A DNA stretch of 64,000 bases from an uncultured Dongia sp. (GCF_936916975.1 NZ_CAKZGO010000004.1:1-64000), one strand, 5' to 3'. Counted from the first letter of the stretch, positions 17,901-26,209 are shown. The notes: generated by a model not told the origin, from the letters alone. Made by a program: numbers and translations.

Positions 17901-18534
17901 TCCGATGAACCAGGGTTGCCTGGAACCGCTCGACATCGTCATCCCCGACGGCTCCATGCTGAAGCCGAAATATCCCGCGGCTGTCGTGGCCGGCAATGTC
18001 GAGACCTCGCAATGCATCACCGACGCACTCTATGGCGCGATGGGGGTGATGGCGGCGGCGCAGGGCACGATGAACAACTTCACCTTCGGCAACGACCGCC
18101 ATCAATATTACGAGACGATCTCCGGCGGGTCAGGCGCCGGGCCGGATTTCGACGGCACCGATGCCGTGCAGACCCATATGACCAACTCGCGCCTGACCGA
18201 CCCCGAGGTGCTGGAGTTCCGCTTCCCGGTGCTGCTGGAGGATTTCCATATCCGGCGCGGCAGCGGCGGCAAGGGGCAATATCGCGGCGGCGACGGCGTC
18301 GTGCGCCGGGTGCGTTTCCTGGAACAGATGACCGCCGGCATGCTGTCCGGCCACCGGGTCGTGGCGCCCTATGGGCTCAAGGGCGGCGGCGAGGGTCAGC
18401 TGGGGCGGAATTCGGTGATTCGGACGGATGGGCGGGTGGAGGTGCTGAAAGGCACCGATGGCGCCGAAATGTCGCCGGGCGATGTCTTTCTTGTCGAGAC
18501 GCCGGGCGGTGGGGGGTATGGTAGGGCCACGTGA
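14926..18534 (+). CDS. Fused HyuA-HyuB hydantoinase/5-oxoprolinase family ATP-dependent amidohydrolase
   Basis: A 1202-residue single chain in which HyuA (N-terminal about 670 residues) and HyuB (C-terminal about 520) are fused, as in eukaryotic and some bacterial 5-oxoprolinases. These enzymes use ATP to open a cyclic amide such as 5-oxoproline or N-methylhydantoin. HyuA shows the ASKHA ATPase motifs [37 protein letters not shown] and the metal/acid segment [11 protein letters not shown]. HyuB begins at [20 protein letters not shown] and has [37 protein letters not shown] and a Gly-rich end PGGGGYG. Start at ATG 14926; the longer frame upstream lies in the M24 gene. Together with that gene and the flavoenzyme it points to breakdown of a cyclic amide or ureide. 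Confidence 0.92.
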   Translation: MSNWQFWIDRGGTFTDIVAKAPDGKLITHKLLSENLERYRDAAMAGIRAILGLGADDALPVTVGAIKMGTTVATNALLERKGEAVVLAVTRGFKDALRIAYQNRPKIFARKIELPELLHRDVIEIEERVDTHGEVLTPLDLAKARNDFKAAYDKGYRAIAILLMHGFRYQAHEAALKEIAQDIGFTQISVSHEVSPLMKLVSRGDTTVVDAYLSPILRRYVDQVAREIGNKTTRLMFMQSNGGLTDAGNFQGKDSILSGPAGGIVGAVETARQAGFDKIIGFDMGGTSTDVSHYNGQFERTYEAQVAGVRMRAPMMLIHTVAAGGGSILHFDGSRFRVGPDSAGANPGPASYRRNGPLAVTDCNVMMGRLNPDFFPKVFGPKGDAPLDRDVVVAKFTKLAAEISKAIGQTRRPEDVAEGFLDIAIANMANAIKEISIQRGYDVSKYALACFGGAGGQHACGVADALGMTRIFLHPLAGVLSAYGMGLADMRAIRHKTIEAALDQHLVTALAVELDAMAESARSDIAAQGIDPENIHTLLQVHLKYAGTDSALITDFGTAAEIQAGFEESHRQRYGFIVPHKQLIVDSISVEAIGKTEQVEDALVPAGTNDAAPLASVPFWAQGKPLTAPVYDRANLRPGQQIDGPAIILEPISTNVVEPGWRAVLNDRGHLVMERYIAAVRTHAIGTSVDPVMLEIFNNLFMSIAEQMGSTLEKTSHSVNIKERLDFSCALFDGQGHLIANAPHMPVHLGSMGESVESVIRAHRIPTGTNMQPGDVYVLNAPYNGGTHLPDITVVTPVFDEAGKDILFYVASRGHHADIGGLTPGSMPPYSRTVEEEGVLIDNVKLVDRGTLLEAEMRKLLGSGKYPARNIDQNIADLGAQIAANEKGVQELRRMVGQFTLPVVQAYMGHVKDNAAEQVRRVLDRLTDGSFAYDMDDGAVIKVSVTVDHKARRAKIDFTGTSGQLDTNFNAPSAVAKAAVLYVFRTLIDDDIPMNQGCLEPLDIVIPDGSMLKPKYPAAVVAGNVETSQCITDALYGAMGVMAAAQGTMNNFTFGNDRHQYYETISGGSGAGPDFDGTDAVQTHMTNSRLTDPEVLEFRFPVLLEDFHIRRGSGGKGQYRGGDGVVRRVRFLEQMTAGMLSGHRVVAPYGLKGGGEGQLGRNSVIRTDGRVEVLKGTDGAEMSPGDVFLVETPGGGGYGRAT

Positions 18535-18558
18535 GCTAATCGCCAAAGGATGACCGCC

Positions 18559-19965
18559 ATGACCGCCGCCCCCTTGCGCAAGCAGCGCAACCTCAATGTT
18601 CCGGATCTCGTCGTCGCCCTGCAGCGCGTGCTGCAACCGGACCAGGTCAGCACCAATGCCGGCATTCGCGAGCGGCACGGCCATGACGAATCCTATCACG
18701 AAGCCCATGCGCCCGATGTCGTCGTGTTCCCGCACACGACCGAGGAAGTCGCCGCCATTGCCAAGATCTCGGCCGAATATGGCGCGCCGATGATTCCGTT
18801 CGGTGTCGGTACCGGGCTCGAGGGCCATGTGGCAGCGCTTGAGGGCGGCATCTGCATCGATATGGGCCGCATGAACAAGGTGCTGGAGGTCAATGCCGAC
18901 GACCTCGACGTGAAGGTGCAGGCCGGCGTGACACGCAAGGCCCTTAACGCCTATATCAAGGACCAGGGATTGTTCTTCCCGATCGATCCGGGGGCCGATG
19001 CCACCATCGGCGGCATGACGGCGACGCGGGCGTCGGGCACCAATGCTGTCCGCTACGGCACCATGCGCGAGAACGTGCTGGGCCTCACCGTGGTGATGGC
19101 CGATGGCCGCATCATCCAGACCGGCGGCCGTTCGCGGAAATCGGCGGCGGGCTATGATCTCACCCGGTTGTTCGTGGGATCGGAAGGCACGCTCGGCATC
19201 ATCACCGAGATCCGCCTGCGCCTCTACGGTGTCCCGGAAGCGATGGCGTCAGCGGTGGCGAACTTCCCTGATATCGGGTCGGCGGTGAACACGGTCATCC
19301 GCATCATCCAGAGCGGCATTCCGGTGGCGCGCATCGAGCTCATCGACGAGGTGCAGATCGACGCCATCAACAAATATTCCAAGCTGAGCTTCCCGGTGCG
19401 GCCGACCCTGTTCTTCGAATTCCACGGCACCGAGGCCGGTGTTGCCGAGCAGTCCGAGATGGCCAAGGAGATCGGCGCCGATTACGGCATGAGCGACTTT
19501 GCCTGGACCTTGAAGGCCGAGGAACGCAGCAAGATGTGGCAGGCGCGCCACGACGCCTTCTATGCCGGCCTTGCCTTGCGGCCCGGCGCCAAGGGGTGGC
19601 CGACCGATGTCTGCGTGCCGATCTCGCGCCTCGCCGATTGCATCCTGGAGACCAAGGCCGATGTCGCGGCCTCCGGTTTGCTCACACCTTTGGTCGGCCA
19701 TGTCGGTGACGGCAATTTCCACCTCTGCATCATCCTCGATCCGGAAGACAAGGAAGAAGCCGCGCGTGCCCAGGCGTTGACCGATCGTCTGGCGCACCGT
19801 GCGATTTCCATGGGCGGCACCTGCACCGGCGAACACGGCATCGGCTTCGGCAAGATCGCGTTCCTCGAAGCGGAGCACGGCTCGGCCGTCGCGGTGATGC
19901 GCCAGCTGAAGACGACACTGGATCCCGACAACCGGATGAACCCGGGGAAGATTTTCCGGGCTTAG
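18559..19965 (+). CDS. FAD-binding 2-hydroxyacid dehydrogenase (D-lactate dehydrogenase / GlcD type)
   Basis: Flavoenzyme of the vanillyl-alcohol-oxidase fold, like D-lactate dehydrogenase (cytochrome) and glycolate oxidase GlcD, which oxidise a D-2-hydroxy acid to a keto acid. FAD_binding_4 domain: MIPFGVGTGLEGHVAAL, IDPGADATIGGM, ASGTNAVRYGTMRENV, LFVGSEGTLGIITEI. C-terminal FAD-oxidase domain: TPLVGHVGDGNFHL and TGEHGIGFGK, then LDPDNRMNPGKIF. The ATG at 18559 is preferred over one at 18550 because AAGGA lies 8 bases before it. 468 residues. It lies 24 bases behind the oxoprolinase gene and completes the operon. Confidence 0.92.
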   Translation: MTAAPLRKQRNLNVPDLVVALQRVLQPDQVSTNAGIRERHGHDESYHEAHAPDVVVFPHTTEEVAAIAKISAEYGAPMIPFGVGTGLEGHVAALEGGICIDMGRMNKVLEVNADDLDVKVQAGVTRKALNAYIKDQGLFFPIDPGADATIGGMTATRASGTNAVRYGTMRENVLGLTVVMADGRIIQTGGRSRKSAAGYDLTRLFVGSEGTLGIITEIRLRLYGVPEAMASAVANFPDIGSAVNTVIRIIQSGIPVARIELIDEVQIDAINKYSKLSFPVRPTLFFEFHGTEAGVAEQSEMAKEIGADYGMSDFAWTLKAEERSKMWQARHDAFYAGLALRPGAKGWPTDVCVPISRLADCILETKADVAASGLLTPLVGHVGDGNFHLCIILDPEDKEEAARAQALTDRLAHRAISMGGTCTGEHGIGFGKIAFLEAEHGSAVAVMRQLKTTLDPDNRMNPGKIFRA

Positions 19966-19967
19966 GT

Positions 19968-20510
19968 GTGCTCTTGCCAAATCCTCGAAACGGATATGAT
20001 CTGAATTATCTCTGTCTGGTGCTAGGCCTAATAATCGCCCCAGCTGCTGGGATTCTTTTGGTGGCCGGGCCGATGGGGCTATTGATCGCCCTCAAGGATC
20101 GCGACCTGAGTGTTCTCAAGATTTTTGGTGTCGTCGCTGCTGTGATTTACATACCAAGCCTTGTTTGGTCTTTGGTGGCTGGCGCCGCATACATGTTGTT
20201 CGTCGTCCGTCGACGTGGCCGAATTTCATCGCCTGAATGCCTCCTGATCGGCGCGATCGTCGCATTTGCTCTGCCAAGCGTTTTATTGGCAATTATCGGC
20301 CTTAACGAAAGCCTTTCCGGCCGGACAGGTGGGTTTGGCTCTGGCTGGATATCAAGCCAAATACTAAGCGCTCTAGGTGGCGGTCTATTGTTGATACCCT
20401 CCGGTATCTTTGGGGGGTGGGTGTTTTGGTGGATCACTAGCCTCAGAAACAACGGAAGCGCTGCGCCAGAGATGGAAGTGCTGTCCCAGTCGTCTAATTC
20501 AGCCAAGTGA
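19968..20510 (+). CDS. Hypothetical membrane protein, about four transmembrane segments
   Basis: Not recognised. The frame begins with GTG two bases after the stop of the flavoenzyme and encodes about 180 residues with hydrophobic stretches at about 14-40, 50-80, 90-112 and 130-158 and a polar C-terminal tail. Base composition is visibly lower in G+C than its neighbours and codon choice is less biased, which suggests a recently acquired or weakly expressed gene. The exact start is uncertain because no good ribosome site is seen. Confidence 0.55.
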   Translation: MLLPNPRNGYDLNYLCLVLGLIIAPAAGILLVAGPMGLLIALKDRDLSVLKIFGVVAAVIYIPSLVWSLVAGAAYMLFVVRRRGRISSPECLLIGAIVAFALPSVLLAIIGLNESLSGRTGGFGSGWISSQILSALGGGLLLIPSGIFGGWVFWWITSLRNNGSAAPEMEVLSQSSNSAK

Positions 20511-20518
20511 AGGGAGAT

Positions 20519-20556
20519 ACCCCCTCCCTGGCCCTCCCCCTCAAGGGGGGAGGGGA
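20519..20556. repeat. REP-like intergenic repeat, copy 2 (single short hairpin)
   Basis: A single arm of the repeat family: CCCTCCCCCTCAAGGGGGGA with flanking C and G runs, forming one hairpin with a CTCAAG tip. It sits between the small membrane protein gene and the FosA-like gene. It lacks the second arm seen in the longer copies. Confidence 0.75.
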
Positions 20557-20594
20557 ATTAGGACGAGCTTGATCGTTTGGTGAGAACTGCCGCG

Positions 20595-21014
20595 ATGATC
20601 ACAGGGATCAATCATCTGACGCTCGCTGTACGGAAGTTGGAACAGTCCTTCGACTTCTACGCCAATGTCCTCGGCTTCCGACCCATCGCCAGATGGCCCA
20701 AGGGCGCTTATTTCCTCGCCGGCGATCTTTGGGTTGCGATCACTGTTGATGCCCATCCGAGATCAGGTCCACCGGCCGACTACACGCATATCGCTTTTTC
20801 GGTGGCGGCTGCCGATTTCGAGGCTATGCACCAGCGGATCATCGCCGCAGGATGCCCTATCTGGCAGGAGAATGCGTCGGAAGGGGATTCGGTTTACTTC
20901 CTCGACCCCAATGGACACAAACTCGAAATTCACGCCTCGGATCTTGCAGCACGGATGAAAGCGGCGCGCGAGAAACCCTGGGAAGGTTTCGAAATTCTCG
21001 ATGATTCTGTTTAG
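20595..21014 (+). CDS. FosA-like glyoxalase/bleomycin-resistance fold protein
   Basis: A 139-residue vicinal-oxygen-chelate protein closely resembling FosA, the Mn-dependent glutathione transferase that inactivates fosfomycin. The start MITGINHLTLAV, the middle DYTHIAFSVAAADFE and the end ASEGDSVYFLDPNGHKLEIHASDL align along the whole FosA length, with the metal ligands His7, the His of YTH and the Glu of KLEIH kept and the Arg of DLAARM also kept. But the loop reads WQENASEGDS where FosA has WKQNRSEGDS: the Lys that contacts the phosphonate is Gln and the following Arg is Ala. So it may be a FosA-like enzyme of altered or weaker activity. A genuine resistance function is not shown. ATG at 20595 gives the canonical N-terminus. 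Confidence 0.85.
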   Translation: MITGINHLTLAVRKLEQSFDFYANVLGFRPIARWPKGAYFLAGDLWVAITVDAHPRSGPPADYTHIAFSVAAADFEAMHQRIIAAGCPIWQENASEGDSVYFLDPNGHKLEIHASDLAARMKAAREKPWEGFEILDDSV

Positions 21015-21040
21015 TGTACGCATCGAGTGCGCGGGGGCAT

Positions 21041-21164
21041 CCCCCTCTCCCCGACCCTCCCCCACGTTGGGGGGAGGGAGTTCGAGCGAGGGTGTGTTCG
21101 ATATCGAGTGCAAGCTGGCTGATGTTCCCTCCCCCCAACGTGGGGGAGGGTTAGGGAGAGGGGG
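21041..21164. repeat. REP/BIME-like intergenic repeat, copy 3
   Basis: Two hairpin arms, 21041-21079 (core CCCCCACGTTGGGGG) and 21127-21164 (core CCCCCAACGTGGGGG), in inverted orientation around a centre containing ATATCGAG, as in copy 1. It lies between the convergent FosA-like and aminopeptidase genes and nearly touches the latter's stop codon. Confidence 0.9.
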
Positions 21165-21168
21165 CCTC

Positions 21169-23220
21169 TTAGATCGCCCGCGTTGCCTGCTGCAACCACG
21201 CGAGATCATCGCCCACAAGCTGCGGCGCCAGCGCGTCGCGCACGCGCACGTGATAGGCGTTGAGCCAAGCGATCTCGGTTTCGGTGAGCAGCGACTTCTC
21301 GATCGCGTTGAGATCGATCGGCGCCAACGTCAGCGTCTCGAACTCCAACATGTCGGGAAAGGCTTTGCTTTCCTGCACCACGACGAGGTTCTCGATGCGG
21401 ATGCCGAATTCGCCTTCCTTGTAATAGCCGGGCTCGTTCGAGATGATCATGCCGGGTTCCAAGGCCGTGCGGTTGGGCACTTTCGAAATGCGCTGCGGGC
21501 CTTCATGCACGGAAAGATACGAGCCGACGCCGTGACCGGTGCCGTGATCGTAATCGAGACCCACTTCCCACAAGGGACGACGCGCCAGCGCATCCAGCGC
21601 TGAACCGGTGGTACCACGCGGGAAGCGTGCGGTGCCCAGCGCGATATGCCCCTTGAGCACGCGGGTGAAGCAATCCTTCATCTCCTGCGTGGGCTGGCCC
21701 ACCGCGACCGTGCGCGTGATATCCGTCGTGCCGTCGAGATATTGCCCGCCGGAATCGATGAGGTAGAGGGAATTGACCGGGATCTCGCGCTGGGTTTCCG
21801 GCATCGCATGATAATGGCAGATGGCGCCGTTGGGGCCGGCGGCCGAGATGGAATCGAAGGAGAGGTTGCGGAAATACTCGTTGGGATGGCGGAAGGAGGC
21901 GAGCTTGTCCGAGGCCTCGATCTCCTTGAGGCCACCCTTGGGCGCAGCATGGCTCAGCCAGGCGAGGTAGCGGGCCACGGCGGCACCGTCACGGGTATGG
22001 GCGTTGCGCGAACCCTGCACTTCGACCGCGTTCTTCGCGGCCTTGGGCAAGGCGCAGATGCATTCGGCCACAAAGACGCGCGCACCGGATTTGGCGAGCT
22101 TGTCATAGACCCACTCAGATGCCGTCGCCGCGTCGATGGCGACTACACTCTTGCCGGCACCCAGCGTGGTGAGGCCATCGGCAAATGAATCCGGCGAGGC
22201 GACCGCGACCTCGTTGCCGAGATGGGCGAGGGTCTGCGGCGTCAGCTTGCGGCGGTCCATGTAGAGATCGACGCGGGCATCGTCGTGCAGGATGGCAAAG
22301 CCCAGCGCGAACGGTGTCCGCGGGACATCGGCGCCGCGGATGTTGAGGAGCCAGCAAAGTGAGTCCGGCCCGGAGATGACGGCAGCGGCCTTGCCCTCCG
22401 CCTTCAGCTTGGCAGCCAAGGCGCGGCGCTTCTCAGCCGTCCCCTGTCCGGCGAATTTGAGGTCGTGGGGCAGGACGGGGGAAATCGGGTCGGCGGGGCG
22501 GCCGGCCCAGATCTCATCCACAGGGTTGCTGTCGACCGCGACCAGCTCGGCACCCGCACGCTGGGCGGCGGCGCGGAAGCGCTGCGCCGCGTCGGGGGTA
22601 AACAGTTTCGGGTCGAAACCGATCTTGTCGCCCTTCTTACCTTCAGCGGCGAGATACGCGTCGGCCGGTTCGGTGATCAGGTGACGATATATATAGAGAG
22701 CGGGGTCGACCTGGTCCTTCACCTGGATGGTGTAGCGGCCATCGACGAAGATCGCGGCCTTCTCGGCCAGTACCACGGCGAGACCGGCCGAGCCGGTAAA
22801 GCCGCTGACATAGTTGAGGCGCTCGGCATTCTTGGGAACATATTCTCCCTGATGATCGTCGGCGCGGCCGATGATGAAGCCGGCGAGACCGCGGCGGGCG
22901 AGTGCCGCCCGGAGCAAAGCGAGGCGCGCGGCGATCGGCGGGGTCCGGGTGACGGCTTCCCGGGATTCGCGGTCGCGGCGGAAGGCCTGCAACTGACTGA
23001 TCAGGGCCGGGCTCGGGTTTTCGGCGACCAGATCGATCCAGGCGTCAGGCCGTTCGCCGGCCGGCGCTGCGCCGATCCCCGGCAGAAGTTCAGTCAGCGT
23101 GTTAAGATTTACATGGGATTGGTGTTTTTTAAGCAGTCCAGAGAGAGCCTCATCCCCTTGATAGGTCTCGCGGCACGCCGAATCCGGGGAAGTTACCATC
23201 TGAATCTCCAAATTAACCAT
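21169..23220 (-). CDS. Aminopeptidase P family metallopeptidase (Xaa-Pro aminopeptidase, M24B)
   Basis: Cytosolic peptidase that removes an N-terminal residue before proline. It has the three-domain layout of the long (APP1-type) form: two creatinase-like domains and a C-terminal catalytic domain. All metal ligands are present: IDSGGQYLDGTTDITRT (two Asp), HGTGHGVGSYLSVHEG (His), ISNEPGYY (Glu) and GIRIEN (Glu). This contrasts with the metal-free M24 protein at 13763. The first 60-70 residues before ENPSPALISQ are unusual for the family, so the true start may be internal; 683 residues is at the long end. Confidence 0.92.
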   Translation of the reverse strand: MVNLEIQMVTSPDSACRETYQGDEALSGLLKKHQSHVNLNTLTELLPGIGAAPAGERPDAWIDLVAENPSPALISQLQAFRRDRESREAVTRTPPIAARLALLRAALARRGLAGFIIGRADDHQGEYVPKNAERLNYVSGFTGSAGLAVVLAEKAAIFVDGRYTIQVKDQVDPALYIYRHLITEPADAYLAAEGKKGDKIGFDPKLFTPDAAQRFRAAAQRAGAELVAVDSNPVDEIWAGRPADPISPVLPHDLKFAGQGTAEKRRALAAKLKAEGKAAAVISGPDSLCWLLNIRGADVPRTPFALGFAILHDDARVDLYMDRRKLTPQTLAHLGNEVAVASPDSFADGLTTLGAGKSVVAIDAATASEWVYDKLAKSGARVFVAECICALPKAAKNAVEVQGSRNAHTRDGAAVARYLAWLSHAAPKGGLKEIEASDKLASFRHPNEYFRNLSFDSISAAGPNGAICHYHAMPETQREIPVNSLYLIDSGGQYLDGTTDITRTVAVGQPTQEMKDCFTRVLKGHIALGTARFPRGTTGSALDALARRPLWEVGLDYDHGTGHGVGSYLSVHEGPQRISKVPNRTALEPGMIISNEPGYYKEGEFGIRIENLVVVQESKAFPDMLEFETLTLAPIDLNAIEKSLLTETEIAWLNAYHVRVRDALAPQLVGDDLAWLQQATRAI

Positions 23221-23436
23221 AAATCGTGTGACGGCTAAGTCACTACACTGTCTTAATTAGTTCTTAGTGATATGCATCACACTGCCATCTTGACCGTTTT
23301 GCATGCACCAAACGCATTGCTGCGATGCGGCGAAAACACTACTAAATGGGTCGGGTTAAGCCTACATTCCGGCTGTCCGCAAAACAAGCGATGGCAACGG
23401 TGCCATCTGAATTTAGAGCCGGATTGGAAGGTTACT
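23221..23436. promoter_or_regulatory. Divergent promoter region with imperfect palindromes
   Basis: The 216-base gap between the aminopeptidase and the triple-DUF1127 gene is richer in A+T than its flanks and holds GTGATATGCATCAC (23267-23280, 5-bp arms) and a TTAATTAG stretch. No -35/-10 pair is clear enough to assign. The frame of the next gene is open through part of it, but the sequence does not look coding. Confidence 0.35.
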
Positions 23437-24114
23437 ATGAATCGGATCGTGATCAATCAGAACGTGACGTCGCACGGGGCGCAAACGCCCGCCGTCACCC
23501 GCGAAATTGGCTTGGCCGCGTTTGCACGCTTCGGCCGCGCCCTCACCGACACGGCACGCCGCGTCTATGCGCGTACCCAGTTGGAAAACGAGCTCTACGG
23601 TCTCGATGACCGCTCGCTCAACGATATCGGCGTCAGCCGTGGTTCGATCCCGGCCTTGGCCCGTGAAGCCCTGCCGGCCAGCGAAGATGGCCTGTTTGCC
23701 GAATTCAGCCGCATGATCGTCAACGGCGTTCTGCGCCCGGTGATCGACTGGAACCGCCGCCGCAAGGCGCGCGCGACCCTGTCGGCCCTCGACGATCGTT
23801 TGCTGGCTGACATCGGTCTCGCCCGTTACGAGATCGATGCCCATGTGGCCCGCCTTTCCGGCGCCATCAATGGTCCGCTCCCGGCGGCCGTTGCGGCGAT
23901 GGAAGACGACATGACTGCGCCGCTGCGTGCCTGGTCGGCCGCAAGAGCGACGGTGAAGGAACTGTCGCGCCTCACGGATCGTCAGCTGATGGATATCGGC
24001 GTCATCCGCGGCGACATCAGCGACCTCGCCGGCGATTTGGCTGAGCGTGGCCTGATTGGAACAACTGGGGCTGCGAACACCAATATGCAGTCTTCCGCCC
24101 CGAAGGCTGCGTAA
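23437..24114 (+). CDS. Protein with three DUF1127 (YjiS-like) units
   Basis: A 225-residue protein with three copies of the short DUF1127 motif: LENELYGLDDRSLNDIGVSRGSI (about 46-70), RATLSALDDRLLADIGLARYEID (about 110-133) and VKELSRLTDRQLMDIGVIRGDI (about 170-192). The units are preceded by basic, helix-forming stretches (ARRVYARTQ, WNRRRKARAT, WSAARAT). DUF1127 proteins are usually 45-100 residues with one unit; small ones in alphaproteobacteria affect RNA turnover and phosphate or carbon metabolism. The ATG at 23437 has GGAAGG 5 bases upstream. A good terminator follows. The gene stands alone. Confidence 0.85.
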   Translation: MNRIVINQNVTSHGAQTPAVTREIGLAAFARFGRALTDTARRVYARTQLENELYGLDDRSLNDIGVSRGSIPALAREALPASEDGLFAEFSRMIVNGVLRPVIDWNRRRKARATLSALDDRLLADIGLARYEIDAHVARLSGAINGPLPAAVAAMEDDMTAPLRAWSAARATVKELSRLTDRQLMDIGVIRGDISDLAGDLAERGLIGTTGAANTNMQSSAPKAA

Positions 24115-24148
24115 CGACCTACTAGAGTTTTCCCTAAGTAGTGCGCCG

Positions 24149-24187
24149 AAACGGCGGTCCGGGTAACCGGGCCGCCGTTTTGCGTTT
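24149..24187 (+). terminator. Intrinsic terminator
   Basis: AAACGGCGGTCCGG and CCGGGCCGCCGTTT form a 14-bp stem (one G-T pair) with a four-base loop, followed by TTGCGTTT. It ends the DUF1127 transcript, and the stem can also stop convergent transcription from lrgB, whose stop codon lies at its right edge. Confidence 0.85.
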
Positions 24188-24915
24188 CAGCCGATCATGC
24201 CTTTGAGCAGGCCGACAATCACCGGCACCACGATTGGCGTGATCAGCGCATTGAGGCAGAGCGCCATGGCGGCGAAGACGCCTGCCACCTCATGCACCTG
24301 GAAGGCGCGGGCAACACCGACACCGTGCGAGACGGTCCCGACCGCAAAGCCGCGCGCCCGCCAATCCCGGATGCGCAAGAGATTGAGAAGCGGCGTCACG
24401 ATGATGGCGCCCAGCACCCCAGTCCCCACCACCATCGCCGCCGTCAAGGATGGCAGGCCGCCGATCCGTTCCGAAATACCCATGGCGATCGGCGTTGTCA
24501 CCGATTTGGGCGCCATGGAGAGTGTGACGGCGGGTGTGGCGCCCAGCCATACCGCCGTGAGGACAGCACTTATCACCGCCGTGCTGGCGCCGACGAACAA
24601 AGCCGCGATCATCGGAATAAGTGACGCGCGCACCTTGGGCAGATTGCGCACCAGCGGGACCGCTAAAGCAATGATCGCCGGCCCCAGCATGAAATGGACG
24701 AATTGCGCGCCTTCGAAATAGGTCTGGTAGCTGGTGCCGCTGCCCTGCAGCAGCAGGATGATCAGGATGGCGGCGATCGCCACCGGGTTGACGGCGGGGT
24801 TGTTGCCGCTCTTTTGCATGCACCAATGGCCGAAGCCATAGACCAGCAGTGTCACCGTCAGCCAGAGCAGCGGTGAGCTGGCAAGATAGACCCAGATGTT
24901 GACCAGATCGTTCAT
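24187..24915 (-). CDS. lrgB: LrgB/CidB-type membrane protein
   Basis: Polytopic inner-membrane protein of the LrgB family, 242 residues with about seven hydrophobic segments. Typical stretches include NPVAIAAILIIL, LGPAIIALAVPLVRNLP, SMAPKSVTTPIAMGISERIGG and GFAVGTVSHGVGVARAFQ. With LrgA it forms the pair first linked to murein hydrolase control in Staphylococcus; in Gram-negatives and plants relatives act as holin/antiholin-like proteins or as transporters of pyruvate, glycolate or similar. Start overlaps the lrgA stop (ATGA). Confidence 0.93.
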   Translation of the reverse strand: MNDLVNIWVYLASSPLLWLTVTLLVYGFGHWCMQKSGNNPAVNPVAIAAILIILLLQGSGTSYQTYFEGAQFVHFMLGPAIIALAVPLVRNLPKVRASLIPMIAALFVGASTAVISAVLTAVWLGATPAVTLSMAPKSVTTPIAMGISERIGGLPSLTAAMVVGTGVLGAIIVTPLLNLLRIRDWRARGFAVGTVSHGVGVARAFQVHEVAGVFAAMALCLNALITPIVVPVIVGLLKGMIG

Positions 24916-25289
24916 GGCGCTGCCTTGCGCTCGTCATCGCGCGGCGCAGCGCCCACAAGTTTCGCCACGGCAACGAAGGTGAGTGCGCTGGCGGCAATGC
25001 TGATCACGGTGCTGACGATGAGCGTCACCACGATCGGCAGCCATTCAGCCTCGATACGGCTGAGATATTGCATGAGCCCGACGCTGGCGGGGACGAACAG
25101 CAGGGAGAAATGCCGCAGCAGAACGTCGGCTGTTTCGTTCAACCAGTCAGGCGTGCGGCCGAAACCCAGCAGGGCCAGCATGAGCAGCGCCATGCCGAGC
25201 ACCGGCCCCGGCAAGGGCAGCCCGGCAAACTGGGCCAGGATTTCGCCAGCCAGTTGGAAGACCAGGAGCGTCGTGATCGCCTTCAGCAT
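24912..25289 (-). CDS. lrgA: LrgA/CidA-type membrane protein
   Basis: A 125-residue holin-like membrane protein of the CidA/LrgA family with about four hydrophobic helices (LVFQLAGEIL, LPGPVLGMALLMLALLG, FSLLFVPASVGLMQYL, IVVTLIVSTVISIAAS). The PGPVLGM and FVPASVG motifs are characteristic. It overlaps lrgB by four bases and starts 15 bases behind prmA, so it may be transcribed with uvrD-prmA. Confidence 0.93.
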   Translation of the reverse strand: MLKAITTLLVFQLAGEILAQFAGLPLPGPVLGMALLMLALLGFGRTPDWLNETADVLLRHFSLLFVPASVGLMQYLSRIEAEWLPIVVTLIVSTVISIAASALTFVAVAKLVGAAPRDDERKAAP

Positions 25290-25304
25290 GGCCGAAGGCT
25301 AGCA

Positions 25305-26198
25305 TCAGCGGCGCGGTTTGGCAGCCCTGCGCTTCAAGACCAGCACCGACCAATCGTTCTGGCGAAGGCGAAAGTCGAGCTCCAGCCCGACCGCTTCATG
25401 GGCCGCCAGCACGTCCTTCTCCTGCGTCTTCAAAAGGCCGGAGAGAATGGCGCGGCCATTGCGGGCGAGGTTCTTCGCCAGATCCGGTGCCAGCGAGATG
25501 AGCGGGTTGGCGAGGATGTTGGCGGTGACGAGGTCATAGGGCCCGCCATTGCGGATCGCCGCCGCGCGGTAGCCATCGGATGTCACGATGCGGACCGATT
25601 TCTTCAAGCCGTTGATGGCGGCGTTCTCACGCGCGACGCGGACCGCATCCTTGTCATTGTCGCCGGCCAGTACCGGCACGTTGAAAAGATGCTGGGTGGC
25701 GAAGGCGAGGATGCCGGTGCCTGTGCCGATATCGAGCGGTTTCTTCACCTTCATCGATTTCGCAAGACGCAGCAGCGCTTTGACACAGCCGCTCGTCGTC
25801 TCGTGGCGCCCGGTGCCGAACGCCATGCCGGCGTCGATCTCAAGCGGGATGGCGCCCTTCGGCGCGCGGCCACGATCATGTTCGCCGTGGATGAAGAACG
25901 GCCCCATGCGCAACGGTGCGAGACCCTTGCGGCTTTCAGCGAGCCAATCCTTGTCCGGTACAGGACCGATGGTGGCCGCGAGCTTGCCGAAGGGCTTGAG
26001 CGCAGTCTTGACCGCGGTGGCCGCCGGTTTTTCCTGACCGATCACCTCGATATGCCAGCCCTTGCCGCCATCGGTCTCGAAGCTGACCAACGCCTCGCCG
26101 AACGGCTCCAGCGCTTCCTCCAGAGCAAGGCGCCAGGAGGTCTCGGGTTTGAAGTCGAAATCGACATTGACGGCGTAGAGCTTCACCTTGGTTTTCAT
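25305..26198 (-). CDS. prmA: Ribosomal protein L11 methyltransferase
   Basis: SAM-dependent methyltransferase that trimethylates ribosomal protein L11. Residues 1-110 form the L11-binding domain; the catalytic domain has the family motif EIDAGMAFGTGRHETTSGC, the SAM site LDIGTGTGILAFA, acidic GDNDKDAV and the NILANPLISLAP motif (the NPPY-like motif of PrmA). 297 residues, normal. GGGGAT precedes the ATG. It lies 11 bases behind uvrD. Confidence 0.94.
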   Translation of the reverse strand: MKTKVKLYAVNVDFDFKPETSWRLALEEALEPFGEALVSFETDGGKGWHIEVIGQEKPAATAVKTALKPFGKLAATIGPVPDKDWLAESRKGLAPLRMGPFFIHGEHDRGRAPKGAIPLEIDAGMAFGTGRHETTSGCVKALLRLAKSMKVKKPLDIGTGTGILAFATQHLFNVPVLAGDNDKDAVRVARENAAINGLKKSVRIVTSDGYRAAAIRNGGPYDLVTANILANPLISLAPDLAKNLARNGRAILSGLLKTQEKDVLAAHEAVGLELDFRLRQNDWSVLVLKRRAAKPRR

Positions 26199-26209
26199 AA
26201 TATCCCCTG

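Noticed and set aside
16552-18105. A 517-codon minus-strand frame inside the oxoprolinase gene
   Set aside because: His/Arg/Asp-rich shadow of the HyuB region; no domain and no ribosome site.
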